From Nitrosopumilaceae archaeon (GTDB lineage: Archaea; Thermoproteota; Nitrososphaeria; Nitrososphaerales; Nitrosopumilaceae), in the NCBI GenBank assembly GCA_021296165.1, contig JAGWAW010000102.1, positions 1 through 5,897 of the forward strand: a stretch of DNA of 5,897 bases, written 5' to 3'. A model generated the notes under the pieces. It searched no databases and was not told where the DNA came from. It saw nothing but the letters and a program-made list of their open reading frames with translations. Position numbers and translations under genes: made by a program. This document shows positions 1 to 5,818 of this stretch, piece by piece; the stretch's first letter is position 1, and each line of letters starts with the position of its first letter.

Positions 1-57
1 CCATACATGTTCGAATTCGTATCACCGCCATGCAGTCGGCGACACCCCATTGATCAC

Positions 58-136
58 CAGGCATTACCGATACGCGGGAGTTTGGCGATATGCGAAGATC
101 GTGCTTTTCAAACAGGCGAGGGGTTGAGTGTGTACC
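58..136 (+). repeat. Left arm of 79-bp inverted repeat upstream of the 106-aa gene
   Basis: This segment matches the reverse complement of 5819-5897 over 79 positions with 6 substitutions and no gaps (about 92%). The differing positions here are 66, 79, 90, 94, 101 and 108. Five are transitions and one (94) is a G/C change. The promoter-proximal 28 nt (109-136) are identical in both copies. The arm ends 18 nt before the TATA-like element of the gene at 186, and the right arm sits in the same way before mdh. No reading frame in it looks coding. Its function is unknown; a shared upstream regulatory module or a dispersed repeat family are the simplest explanations. Confidence 0.93.
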
Positions 137-163
137 CGGCTGAAACCGGCTAGATTATTATTA
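136..163 (+). promoter_or_regulatory. Archaeal core promoter of the 106-aa gene
   Basis: A TATA-like TTATTATTA lies at 155-163, which is 23-31 nt upstream of the ATG at 186. That is the spacing expected if transcription starts at or near the ATG. Just upstream, the hexamer CCGGCT occurs twice (136-141 and 146-151), exactly 10 bp or one helical turn apart. This could bind TFB or a regulator, but that is inference. No Shine-Dalgarno sequence is visible before the ATG, which agrees with a leaderless message. Confidence 0.6.
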
Positions 164-185
164 GCAGCCGCGCCCCCACAACTTC

Positions 186-506
186 ATGAACGTGGAGTAC
201 GAAGAGTTTGAGAGCATAGAGGACCTCTTTATGTTCCTAGCCACGGCAGCGGCGCCGCTGAAGAACACCATGCCGGTAAACTCGTACAAGGGCCACACCA
301 TGTCCTTCATACCCCTGTCCCAGAACAACGAGAGATACCTGATGGTGTACGCAAAGGCCACCCTAGAGCCGGGGATATACGAATTCGACGTGTCCGCCAA
401 GGCGTACCGCCAGGTGGGCTCCATAGAGAGGGCCGACAAGGTCTACTTTGTGGTTCTGACGCCAAAGCGCAACACCATCGCCGACAAGGCGCTGGAGAGC
501 ATCTAG
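186..506 (+). CDS. Hypothetical protein, 106 aa, probably archaeal lineage-specific
   Basis: I do not recognise this protein. It is 106 residues long, soluble and mixed alpha/beta in appearance. An acidic N-terminal helix (about residues 4-22, EYEEFESIEDLFMFLATAA) is followed by alternating hydrophobic stretches that look like beta strands: near 38-43 (TMSFIP), 51-58 (YLMVYAKA), 64-70 (IYEFDVS) and 86-92 (KVYFVVL). There are no cysteines, no signal peptide and no membrane segment. Support for a real gene comes from the TATA-like element 23-31 nt upstream, GC-rich third codon positions like its neighbours, and a stop codon that abuts the convergent radical SAM gene. The start is the ATG placed correctly for a leaderless transcript. 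The upstream 79-bp repeat is shared with mdh, so the two genes could share some control. The opposite-strand frame at 161-439 is treated as its shadow. Confidence 0.75.
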   Translation: MNVEYEEFESIEDLFMFLATAAAPLKNTMPVNSYKGHTMSFIPLSQNNERYLMVYAKATLEPGIYEFDVSAKAYRQVGSIERADKVYFVVLTPKRNTIADKALESI

Positions 507-2083
507 AGTTTCTTTGTTTGTATTCTGGGGGCCGAGACTGAGCGGCTCTTGGAGTATTTGGCGATGATCTCGTCAGGGGTGCGCCCGTTGAAAAGGTCCT
601 TGCAGAGCCCTCTCAGGTACCTCATTATGGCCCAAGTCCCCGCCTTGATTATACCATACATGAAGATCTTCATGGGCGGCCCGTACGTCTTGTTGCGCAG
701 TATGATGGGTATGATGTCGTTTATCACCCGGAGGTTGTTCTCCCAGCACCTCCAGAACAGGGTGAACTGCGCCTCGTTCAGGTTGCCAAAGTGCATCGAG
801 TTCTTCTCGCTAAAGTCTTGGTAGAGCAGTGGGGCCACCAGCCCCCTAAAGTTCATCGCCCTGAAGTCGTCTATCATGTCTATGGTGTACTGTATGTCCT
901 CAGGGGTTTCGTCTGGCCACCCTATGATGATGGTGGCCGCCGGGAACCAGTGGTTCTTGTTCAGTATACTGGCACCCTCCCGCACCACGCTCCCCCACTC
1001 GTCGGTGGAGAATGGCCGGGTCTTGACCCCCAGATGCCTTTTGACCATCTTGGGTGACACAGTCTCTATCCCCAAGTTGGTGGCCAGCCACCTGCCCGTC
1101 TCGTGCTGGCGGTTGATGGTGGCTATCTGGTGCATAAGGTCTGGATCCGCAGCGACCGCCGAGAAGGTCATGTGAGTTGTCCCCACAAAGTTGGCGCCCA
1201 TGTCCTTGAGGCCGCTCCACAGCTGGGTTATGGCGTCACGGTTGGGGACAAAGTCGCGGTTGTCGCAGCCATACAGCAGCATCTCGTCTGAGTGCAGCCA
1301 TATCGAGTCAAAGCCATAGTCCAAGTTTATGCGGGCCTCCCTCTGGAGCCGCTCCACGGGAAGGTCCTTCTTGGAGCGCTTGTTTACGTCGCAAAAGTCG
1401 CAGCCCCGCCCGCAGCCCCGCATCGCCTCTATAAGCGAGTTTACGGTGGGGGATGTTATCTCTGGTATGTCCTGAATGTTTTTCACCATGCAGTGGAGCA
1501 GCTTGGGCGCGTCGGTCCCCTGCTCCAAATCATGGAATATGTCCAAGGCCATCTCGTCTGCCTCGCCGACCACCACCGTGTCGATGCCGTGTATGCGCAT
1601 CCGCTCCTCCTTGGCCAGCTCCCAAGCCCCGTTGCCGCCCACCGCCACGTGAAAGTCGTACTTCTTCTTCAGCTGGATTATGTTGGCGCACATCTTCTTG
1701 AATTTCATCGCCACGTAGGACAGCTTCTCAGGAGACATGGTGGTGGTGACCGGAGCCATCCCCAGCGGATCCATGACGTTGATTCCCAGTACCTTGGTGT
1801 CAGGCCCCACGCACTTTTCCAGATAGTCCGGGTTGGCCACAAAGACGTCATTCCTATCGTACTCCTTCAGCAAGGCGCTCTCCACTCGCCGAAGGCCCAC
1901 CTGCGCCACCTTGGCCTCCCCGGTGCGAGTGTCCGTCTCCACCGGCGGACAGAAGACCTTGTCGAAGACCCACTCGGGCAGCACCTCATACGGGCCGCAC
2001 GCTATAAACCCGTACAGAAAGTTCCCGCGGTAGTTGGTCATAAGGCTCCTATCGGCGGTCAAGACGACGCGCTTGCCGGACAT
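503..2083 (-). CDS. B12-binding-type radical SAM protein, 526 aa
   Basis: This is a radical S-adenosylmethionine enzyme of the two-domain type found widely in archaea. The N-terminal part (about residues 1-195) resembles a cobalamin-binding Rossmann-like domain, with strands such as VLGINVMDP (98-106) and HVAVGGNGAW (145-154). The DxHxxG motif for base-off cobalamin is not evident. The radical SAM domain follows, with the 4Fe-4S ligand motif at Cys224, Cys228 and Cys231 (CGRGCDFC) and later barrel strands, including LGIETVS (337-343) and ATIIIGWPDETPED (383-396). The C-terminal region (about 455-490) is hydrophobic and basic and could sit on a membrane. ATG at 2083 is chosen over an in-frame TTG at 2089 because of TATA spacing; a purine-rich GGGGGAG lies 8 nt upstream. 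The substrate cannot be read from sequence. Archaeal relatives include tetraether-lipid ring synthases (Grs), so a lipid substrate is a hypothesis only. Its stop overlaps that of the convergent gene. Confidence 0.9.
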   Translation of the reverse strand: MSGKRVVLTADRSLMTNYRGNFLYGFIACGPYEVLPEWVFDKVFCPPVETDTRTGEAKVAQVGLRRVESALLKEYDRNDVFVANPDYLEKCVGPDTKVLGINVMDPLGMAPVTTTMSPEKLSYVAMKFKKMCANIIQLKKKYDFHVAVGGNGAWELAKEERMRIHGIDTVVVGEADEMALDIFHDLEQGTDAPKLLHCMVKNIQDIPEITSPTVNSLIEAMRGCGRGCDFCDVNKRSKKDLPVERLQREARINLDYGFDSIWLHSDEMLLYGCDNRDFVPNRDAITQLWSGLKDMGANFVGTTHMTFSAVAADPDLMHQIATINRQHETGRWLATNLGIETVSPKMVKRHLGVKTRPFSTDEWGSVVREGASILNKNHWFPAATIIIGWPDETPEDIQYTIDMIDDFRAMNFRGLVAPLLYQDFSEKNSMHFGNLNEAQFTLFWRCWENNLRVINDIIPIILRNKTYGPPMKIFMYGIIKAGTWAIMRYLRGLCKDLFNGRTPDEIIAKYSKSRSVSAPRIQTKKL

Positions 2084-2100
2084 AATCAAGACTCCCCCAG

Positions 2101-2147
2101 GTTAGTATATATCGCTAACGGGTGCAGATTGTATGGACTCAGGTCCA
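2101..2147 (-). promoter_or_regulatory. Radical SAM promoter with dyad around the TATA box
   Basis: Reading the minus strand, a TATA element GATATATAC (2105-2113) lies 22-30 nt upstream of the ATG at 2083. It is framed by a perfect inverted repeat, GTTAG (2101-2105) and CTAAC (2115-2119), with 9 nt between the arms. A second small dyad, TGGAC-TCAG-GTCCA (2134-2147), lies 22-35 nt upstream of the TATA element. A regulator binding the first dyad would block TBP, so it is a candidate operator. The TATA call is fairly secure; the operator call is inference. Confidence 0.5.
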
Positions 2148-2184
2148 CAAGCGTCGATCTTTGATTGGCACTCCCAACCAAGTA

Positions 2185-2221
2185 TTGCCGGTATGTAACT
2201 CTCCATACCAATTAACGGCAA
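2185..2221. repeat. Bulged intergenic hairpin
   Basis: TTGCC (2185-2189) pairs with GGCAA (2217-2221), and directly inside it GGTATG (2190-2195) pairs with CATACC (2204-2209). This gives an 11-bp stem with an 8-nt loop and a 7-nt bulge (AATTAAC, 2210-2216) on one side. An AT-rich stretch overlaps and follows its right side. It could be a 3'-end structure of the FNT transcript, a small-RNA fold or a protein site; sequence alone does not decide. Confidence 0.4.
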
Positions 2222-2356
2222 ATAAATCCAACAGATGCCCGTCCCGGCCGTATGACACAGTGAACTCCACGCTCATCGGCAAGACACACGGAGACTAGAG
2301 TCCATGCACAGCCTATCGACTTTTCGGGCGCAAAACCGGCCGGGGAAGGGGGTCGT

Positions 2357-2397
2357 CTGCGGCATCTGTCCGGCCGCCGCAGCCCGGAATGCCGGGC
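2357..2397 (-). terminator. Tandem GC-rich hairpins downstream of the FNT gene
   Basis: GCCCGG (2382-2387) and CCGGGC (2392-2397) form a perfect 6-bp stem with loop AATG. It is separated from the FNT stop codon by 29 nt. A second stem, CTGCGGC (2357-2363) with GCCGCAG (2376-2382), has a 12-nt loop and shares its last base with the first. No T-run follows, so this is not a bacterial-type terminator. It may be a 3'-UTR structure or processing site. An equivalent hairpin with the same 29-nt spacing follows larB. Confidence 0.4.
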
Positions 2398-2426
2398 GTG
2401 GTCGCTGGGCGCCGCAAACCCCACCG

Positions 2427-3575
2427 TCAGCTGTCGGGTATACGGTGCCACACGCGGGGCATCAGGAACCGCTTCACGACTAGGGCGGTGGCCACCAAGT
2501 ACAGCGCTATTCCTATAGGCTCGATCCAGTTTTGGTTGCCGACGCCGGCCGACACCCCCAGCGCCGGCTCCACGCCATACAGGAACAGGACACCCACCGC
2601 CAAGGGGGCCATCCCCACGAAGAAGAGCATCAGCGTGCCGGTGTCGCGGATGGCCCGGACCAGATCCCGGTACGAGCCGTGGGGACTCTTCCACTTGTCC
2701 GGCCCCAGCCAGACCGGCATTCCGGCCACATACCAGTACACCATGCCCTGGAGTATCATGGCGCCCACGATGTTGCCCAGGGTCACCGGGACCAAGTTAT
2801 TGAACCACGCCTCGCCCCAGGTATAGTCGGCCCCCGCCCATATTCCCGCCGCCAGGGCAAAGTGGTTCACGATGCTGTGCTCAAACCCTATGGCGAAGAA
2901 TACCGACACCGGTATCCCTATGAGGAGCACCTTTCCGACCGTCTCCTTGGTGCGGTAGGCGCCCCACACGCCCATGGCGATCAGCCAGTTGGCCAATATG
3001 CCCCGGTAGAAGAGCTGATCCCATGAGAGTTCGTTCACCTTGGTCTCGCCGATGCCGACCAGCGCCTCCATGAGGACCGAGCCGGCCTGGCCGGCCTGGC
3101 CCGCCCCGATTATAATCATCCAGCCCACCGCAAAGCCCGCCATCCAGTGTCCCGAGTGGGTTATGGACCACTCCCAGAGCACCTCCCGCCAGCGGGACCG
3201 CCGGGTCATCAACGATATACCACTGGTCATGTAGTCGCCCGTCACCAGGTTGGAGCCGTACAATATCACGAGCACCAGAGCCGATAACCCGAACGCCGCA
3301 GACGAGAGAAACTTGCCCAGCCCCGCCGACAGATCAGCGGAGACCCCCGTTGCTATCATCCAGGCCAGAAATGCAGCAAATGCCAAGTAGGCGGTCGCCT
3401 GCCAACCCAGCAGTATGCCCTGGGCTGGGTTCACCTTGGTCTTCGCGACGCCCATGTGGCTCAGCGTCTTTACCGTGTCGGCTATGTTGAAGAGGCTGGT
3501 GGTAAGGCGGGGCGGCTTGGTGGACTCCTCCTCGTCCTGCGGCGGATCGGCTTCAGAGTTAGCCTCGGTGGCCAT
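2427..3575 (-). CDS. FNT-family (formate/nitrite transporter) channel with C-terminal membrane extension, 382 aa
   Basis: This membrane channel belongs to the FocA/NirC family, whose pentamers conduct small monovalent anions such as formate, nitrite or hydrosulfide. Visible hallmarks are the first signature region GSNLVTGDYM (107-116, loop in helix 2), GILANWLIAMGVW (192-204, helix 4), GFEHSIVN (230-237) with the conserved channel His233, and FNNLVPVTLGNIVGA (258-272, start of helix 6). Helices run roughly 52-75, 92-112, 140-158, 190-206, 215-230 and 263-285. The N-terminal 25 residues are acidic and probably disordered. The protein is about 100 residues longer than the usual 260-290. The extra C-terminus carries two further hydrophobic spans (about 313-333 and 350-368), giving eight predicted segments. 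In an ammonia oxidiser nitrite export or uptake is the natural guess, but the substrate is not determined by sequence. The ATG at 3575 is supported by a TATA box 24-31 nt upstream. It appears to be transcribed alone. Confidence 0.92.
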   Translation of the reverse strand: MATEANSEADPPQDEEESTKPPRLTTSLFNIADTVKTLSHMGVAKTKVNPAQGILLGWQATAYLAFAAFLAWMIATGVSADLSAGLGKFLSSAAFGLSALVLVILYGSNLVTGDYMTSGISLMTRRSRWREVLWEWSITHSGHWMAGFAVGWMIIIGAGQAGQAGSVLMEALVGIGETKVNELSWDQLFYRGILANWLIAMGVWGAYRTKETVGKVLLIGIPVSVFFAIGFEHSIVNHFALAAGIWAGADYTWGEAWFNNLVPVTLGNIVGAMILQGMVYWYVAGMPVWLGPDKWKSPHGSYRDLVRAIRDTGTLMLFFVGMAPLAVGVLFLYGVEPALGVSAGVGNQNWIEPIGIALYLVATALVVKRFLMPRVWHRIPDS

Positions 3576-3598
3576 CGCACACGGTGTGCCATGTCTCG

Positions 3599-3606
3599 TT
3601 ATTAAA
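3599..3606 (-). promoter_or_regulatory. TATA box of the FNT gene
   Basis: The minus strand reads TTTAATAA 24-31 nt upstream of the ATG at 3575, the same offset as in mdh. It is preceded by CTGAACCGG, which resembles CTGAAACCGG before the TATA element of the 106-aa gene. The spacing suggests a leaderless transcript. A 10-bp palindrome, AGCCCGGGCT (3648-3657), lies further upstream and could be a regulatory site, although it is short and GC-rich enough to be chance. Confidence 0.65.
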
Positions 3607-4016
3607 CCGGTTCAGAAAAACTTGGGACCCATCCAGATGAATGAGTTAGCCCGGGCTCAAATTTAGGCAATGCCCGCCACGATACGTCAGTACACGGGCA
3701 AGAGACACGATCCGCAATTAGAGAGCAGGCGGTTCCCTGTCGGGCCGGCCGCGGTCCTTCAAAGGATGGCAGGATGCAGGCAAGGCACGCCGTACCCGCG
3801 GATGGACTTGGTGGTACATGGGATGACTGCCCCACGTCTTGGCCGGCCTGCCAGCTTTGTGCCCACTCACATGTCGTTTGATAGTAGTTCTTGCCAAATC
3901 CGCACTGTTCGATGCGATCCCTAAATTGTACAAGATACTGCTTATTGCGCCCTGGGCAAGCCGCATTGCGCATACCCCCGGTCGGTTGTGCCGGTACGAG
4001 CTACTTGGATCTTGCT

Positions 4017-4034
4017 GCCGCCCGTCGGGGCGGC
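4017..4034 (-). terminator. GC-rich hairpin downstream of larB
   Basis: GCCGCCC (4017-4023) and GGGCGGC (4028-4034) form a perfect 7-bp stem with loop GTCG. It is separated from the larB stop codon by 29 nt, the same distance as the first hairpin after the FNT gene. There is no following T-run. It may mark or protect the 3' end of the mdh-larB transcript; intrinsic termination in the bacterial sense is unlikely. Confidence 0.4.
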
Positions 4035-4063
4035 CTCGGGCCAATCATGCATCAAGGCCTACA

Positions 4064-4840
4064 CTAAGCACTCCGGCGGCGCTTGGCGGCCCGCGCCATG
4101 CCCGCCGCCGCGGCGCCGGCGGCCACCCCGCCGTCTATGTTCACGACCGTGAGGCCCAAGGCGCAGCTCTGCAGCATGGAAGCCAGGGCAGCCACGCCGC
4201 CCGCCCCGTACCCATACCCCACCGACACGGGCACGCCGATCACCGGCACGTCTACCATGCTAGCCACCAGAGTAGCCAGCGCCCCCTCCATTCCGGCGGC
4301 CACCACGATACAGTCCACATCCTCCCGCACCAGCTCCTTCAGCACAGGAAATATGCGGTGCAGGCCTGCCACGCCCACGTCGTACCTGCATATGGTACGG
4401 CAGCGCATCGCAGCACACACCAACCTCGCTTCCTCGGCAACCGGAATGTCCGAGGTCCCCGCGGTTAGTATTCCCACCAGGCCTTCGGCCGGCGTCGGCC
4501 TCTCCTTCCACGCCAGTATGGTGCCGGAGTTGCGGCCCACATCCGCGTCCAGCCCCAAGCCCTCGCAGAAGGAGACCACCTCGTCCAGATGGTCCGGCCG
4601 TATACGCGACACTACCAGCGGCTCGTCCTTGGGGTACCGCTCTATTATGGCCTTGATGTCGGCCAGTTCCTTTGACTCGGCATATACCACCTCGGGAACG
4701 CCCCGCCGGTGCGAGCGGCCCACGTCCAGCCGCGCCATGTTCTCAAGATTCTCTATCGAGTATAACGACAGCATCTCCCGGGCCCGGGCGGCATTTATGC
4801 TGCCCGACTCCAAGGATCTCAGAATTTCGTCCAGATCCAA
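4064..4840 (-). CDS. larB: LarB, pyridinium-3,5-biscarboxylic acid mononucleotide synthase, 258 aa
   Basis: LarB catalyses the first step of nickel-pincer nucleotide synthesis: it carboxylates the pyridinium ring of nicotinic acid adenine dinucleotide and releases AMP. The family's C-terminal domain resembles PurE (AIR carboxylase). Clear motifs are VPEVVYAE (48-55), LTAGTSDIPVAEEA (125-138), DVGVAGLHRIF (154-164), GMEGALATLVASMVDVPVIGVP (183-204), SVGYGYGAGG (206-215) and SCALGLTVVNIDGG (225-238). Length is normal for the family. The start is a TTG at 4840, chosen because the N-terminus then reads LDEILRSLESG, as in relatives; no strong Shine-Dalgarno sequence is seen. It lies 14 nt after mdh with no TATA element between, so it is probably co-transcribed and perhaps translationally coupled. 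LarA, LarC and LarE are not in this window. Some archaea carry larB without lactate racemase, so the cofactor's client enzyme is open. Confidence 0.93.
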   Translation of the reverse strand: MDLDEILRSLESGSINAARAREMLSLYSIENLENMARLDVGRSHRRGVPEVVYAESKELADIKAIIERYPKDEPLVVSRIRPDHLDEVVSFCEGLGLDADVGRNSGTILAWKERPTPAEGLVGILTAGTSDIPVAEEARLVCAAMRCRTICRYDVGVAGLHRIFPVLKELVREDVDCIVVAAGMEGALATLVASMVDVPVIGVPVSVGYGYGAGGVAALASMLQSCALGLTVVNIDGGVAAGAAAAGMARAAKRRRSA

Positions 4841-4854
4841 GGGCGCGCCAGATC

Positions 4855-5769
4855 CTACAGCGGCAGGGCCGATATGGCCGATCTTACGTTCTGAACCCCG
4901 GCGTCAAAGACGCGGCGCTCCTCCTCGTTCAGATCCAGCTCCACTATCTGCTCTATGCCGTTGCGTCCCACGACCGCCGGAACCCCGATGGAGACGTTGG
5001 AGTGCCCGTACTCCCCGTCCAGGTACGCCGAGACTGGTATGACATCCCGGCGGTTTGTCATTATCGACTCTACTATGGTGGATATGGCGTTGCCCGGGGC
5101 GTGGACGGTCGCCCCCTTCAGCTCTATCACCTTGGCTGCCACGCCGCGGGTCTTTGACACCAAATCGTCCATCTCGGCGGCGGTGAGCAAGTCTTGGAGC
5201 GGTATGCCCGAGACGGAGCTGAACCGGGGAAGGGGCAGCATCTGTTCTCCGTGCTCGCCGATAACCAAGGCCCGGATTGACTTCCGGGAGTAGTTTACCA
5301 CCTCATGTATGAACTGCCGGAACCTGGACAGGTCCAGCATGTTTCCCATGCCCAGCACCCGGTCCCTGGCAAACCCCGAAACCTGGTACGTGACGTATGC
5401 CATCGGGTCCAGCGGGTTCGTAACCGGCACTATGATTGAGTCTGGGGCGTACTTTTTGATATTCTCCGCAACGCTCCGCACTATTCCCGTGTTTATCTTT
5501 AGCAGATCCATGCGGGTCATGCCCGGCTTTCTCCCCGAGCCGGCCACCACGACCACCACGTCAGAACCCACCATGTCCGCATAGTTGTTGGAGCCCCGCA
5601 CCTCCACGTCTATGCCCTGCTCGGATAGCATGTGGCTGATGTCCATGGCCTCCCCCTGCGGCAGTCCATCCACAACGTCCAGCAGCAGGATATTCTCGTC
5701 AACCTTCCGGAGGGCCGAGAAGAGCGCAGCGTCCCCGCCCACTTTGCCGGAGCCGACTATGGTCAGCAT
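4855..5769 (-). CDS. mdh: Malate dehydrogenase (NAD-dependent, LDH/MDH superfamily), 304 aa
   Basis: This cytosolic enzyme interconverts malate and oxaloacetate using NAD(H) in the citric acid cycle and related carbon flow. The Rossmann glycine motif is GSGKVG (6-11), with Asp31 at the end of the second strand for ribose binding. The substrate loop RKPGMTR (80-86) places arginines at 80 and 86, favouring malate/oxaloacetate over lactate. Asn118 (VTNPLD) is followed by the Asp146/Arg149 region (LDLSRFR) and catalytic His173 (GEHGEQ). All key residues are present. The ATG at 5769 is preferred over an ATG at 5793. The protein then begins directly with the first beta strand (MLTIVGSGKVGG), and the upstream ATG lies inside the TATA element. 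Length is typical of archaeal forms. It leads a probable operon with larB, and its promoter is flanked upstream by the right arm of the 79-bp repeat. Confidence 0.95.
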   Translation of the reverse strand: MLTIVGSGKVGGDAALFSALRKVDENILLLDVVDGLPQGEAMDISHMLSEQGIDVEVRGSNNYADMVGSDVVVVVAGSGRKPGMTRMDLLKINTGIVRSVAENIKKYAPDSIIVPVTNPLDPMAYVTYQVSGFARDRVLGMGNMLDLSRFRQFIHEVVNYSRKSIRALVIGEHGEQMLPLPRFSSVSGIPLQDLLTAAEMDDLVSKTRGVAAKVIELKGATVHAPGNAISTIVESIMTNRRDVIPVSAYLDGEYGHSNVSIGVPAVVGRNGIEQIVELDLNEEERRVFDAGVQNVRSAISALPL

Positions 5770-5792
5770 GGCGTAGCGCCCCTGCTCAATCA

Positions 5793-5800
5793 TAATTAAA
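5793..5800 (-). promoter_or_regulatory. mdh: TATA box of the mdh-larB operon
   Basis: The minus strand reads TTTAATTA 24-31 nt upstream of the ATG at 5769, at exactly the offset seen for the FNT gene. This supports a leaderless mdh message and the shorter start. The 79-bp repeat arm ends 18 nt further upstream, at 5819. Confidence 0.65.
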
Positions 5801-5818
5801 CCTACCCGACGTGACGAT

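Larger units (their letters stand above)
2084..2426. other. 343-bp intergenic region between the radical SAM and FNT genes
   Basis: No convincing gene was found here on either strand. It contains the radical SAM promoter at its left end, a bulged hairpin at 2185-2221, an AT-rich stretch at 2219-2229 that reads TTTATTT on the minus strand (a possible archaeal termination site), and two adjacent GC-rich hairpins at 2357-2397 just after the FNT stop codon. No tRNA T-arm or box motif was seen. An open frame that reaches 2212 on the minus strand begins inside the FNT gene and has shadow-like arginine/proline/glycine composition. Confidence 0.6.
3576..4063. other. 488-bp intergenic region between the FNT and larB genes
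   Basis: I find no convincing gene here. The left end carries the FNT promoter and the right end the larB-downstream hairpin (4017-4034). Open frames of 84-123 codons exist on both strands but overlap one another, have no TATA element at the right distance and show unbiased composition. A comparatively AT-rich patch lies at about 3921-3948, and a short dyad TCCTT-CA-AAGGA at 3754-3765. No tRNA or rRNA features were recognised. A non-coding RNA or a decayed gene is possible. Confidence 0.5.

Noticed and set aside
161..439. 92-codon minus-strand open frame opposite the 106-aa gene
   Set aside because: The plus-strand gene has a TATA element at the right distance and a stop codon fitted to its neighbour; this frame has no promoter and covers that gene's promoter.
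1292..2164. 290-codon plus-strand open frame
   Set aside because: It lies antisense to the well-supported radical SAM gene, is rich in His, Leu, Val and Arg as GC-rich antisense frames are, and matches no family I know.
3602..4044. Open frames of 108 and 123 codons on the minus strand in the FNT-larB spacer
   Set aside because: They overlap in different frames, have no TATA element at the expected distance and no recognisable domain. One contains a vaguely helix-turn-helix-like stretch, which is too weak to call.
2084..4063. tRNA, rRNA or CRISPR features in the two long gaps
   Set aside because: No T-arm consensus, cloverleaf or regularly spaced repeat was found on either strand by eye.
4083..5042. 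319-codon plus-strand open frame across larB and the end of mdh
   Set aside because: It is antisense to two clearly recognised genes and has Ser/Thr/Pro/Arg-rich low-information composition; it is a shadow of high GC content.
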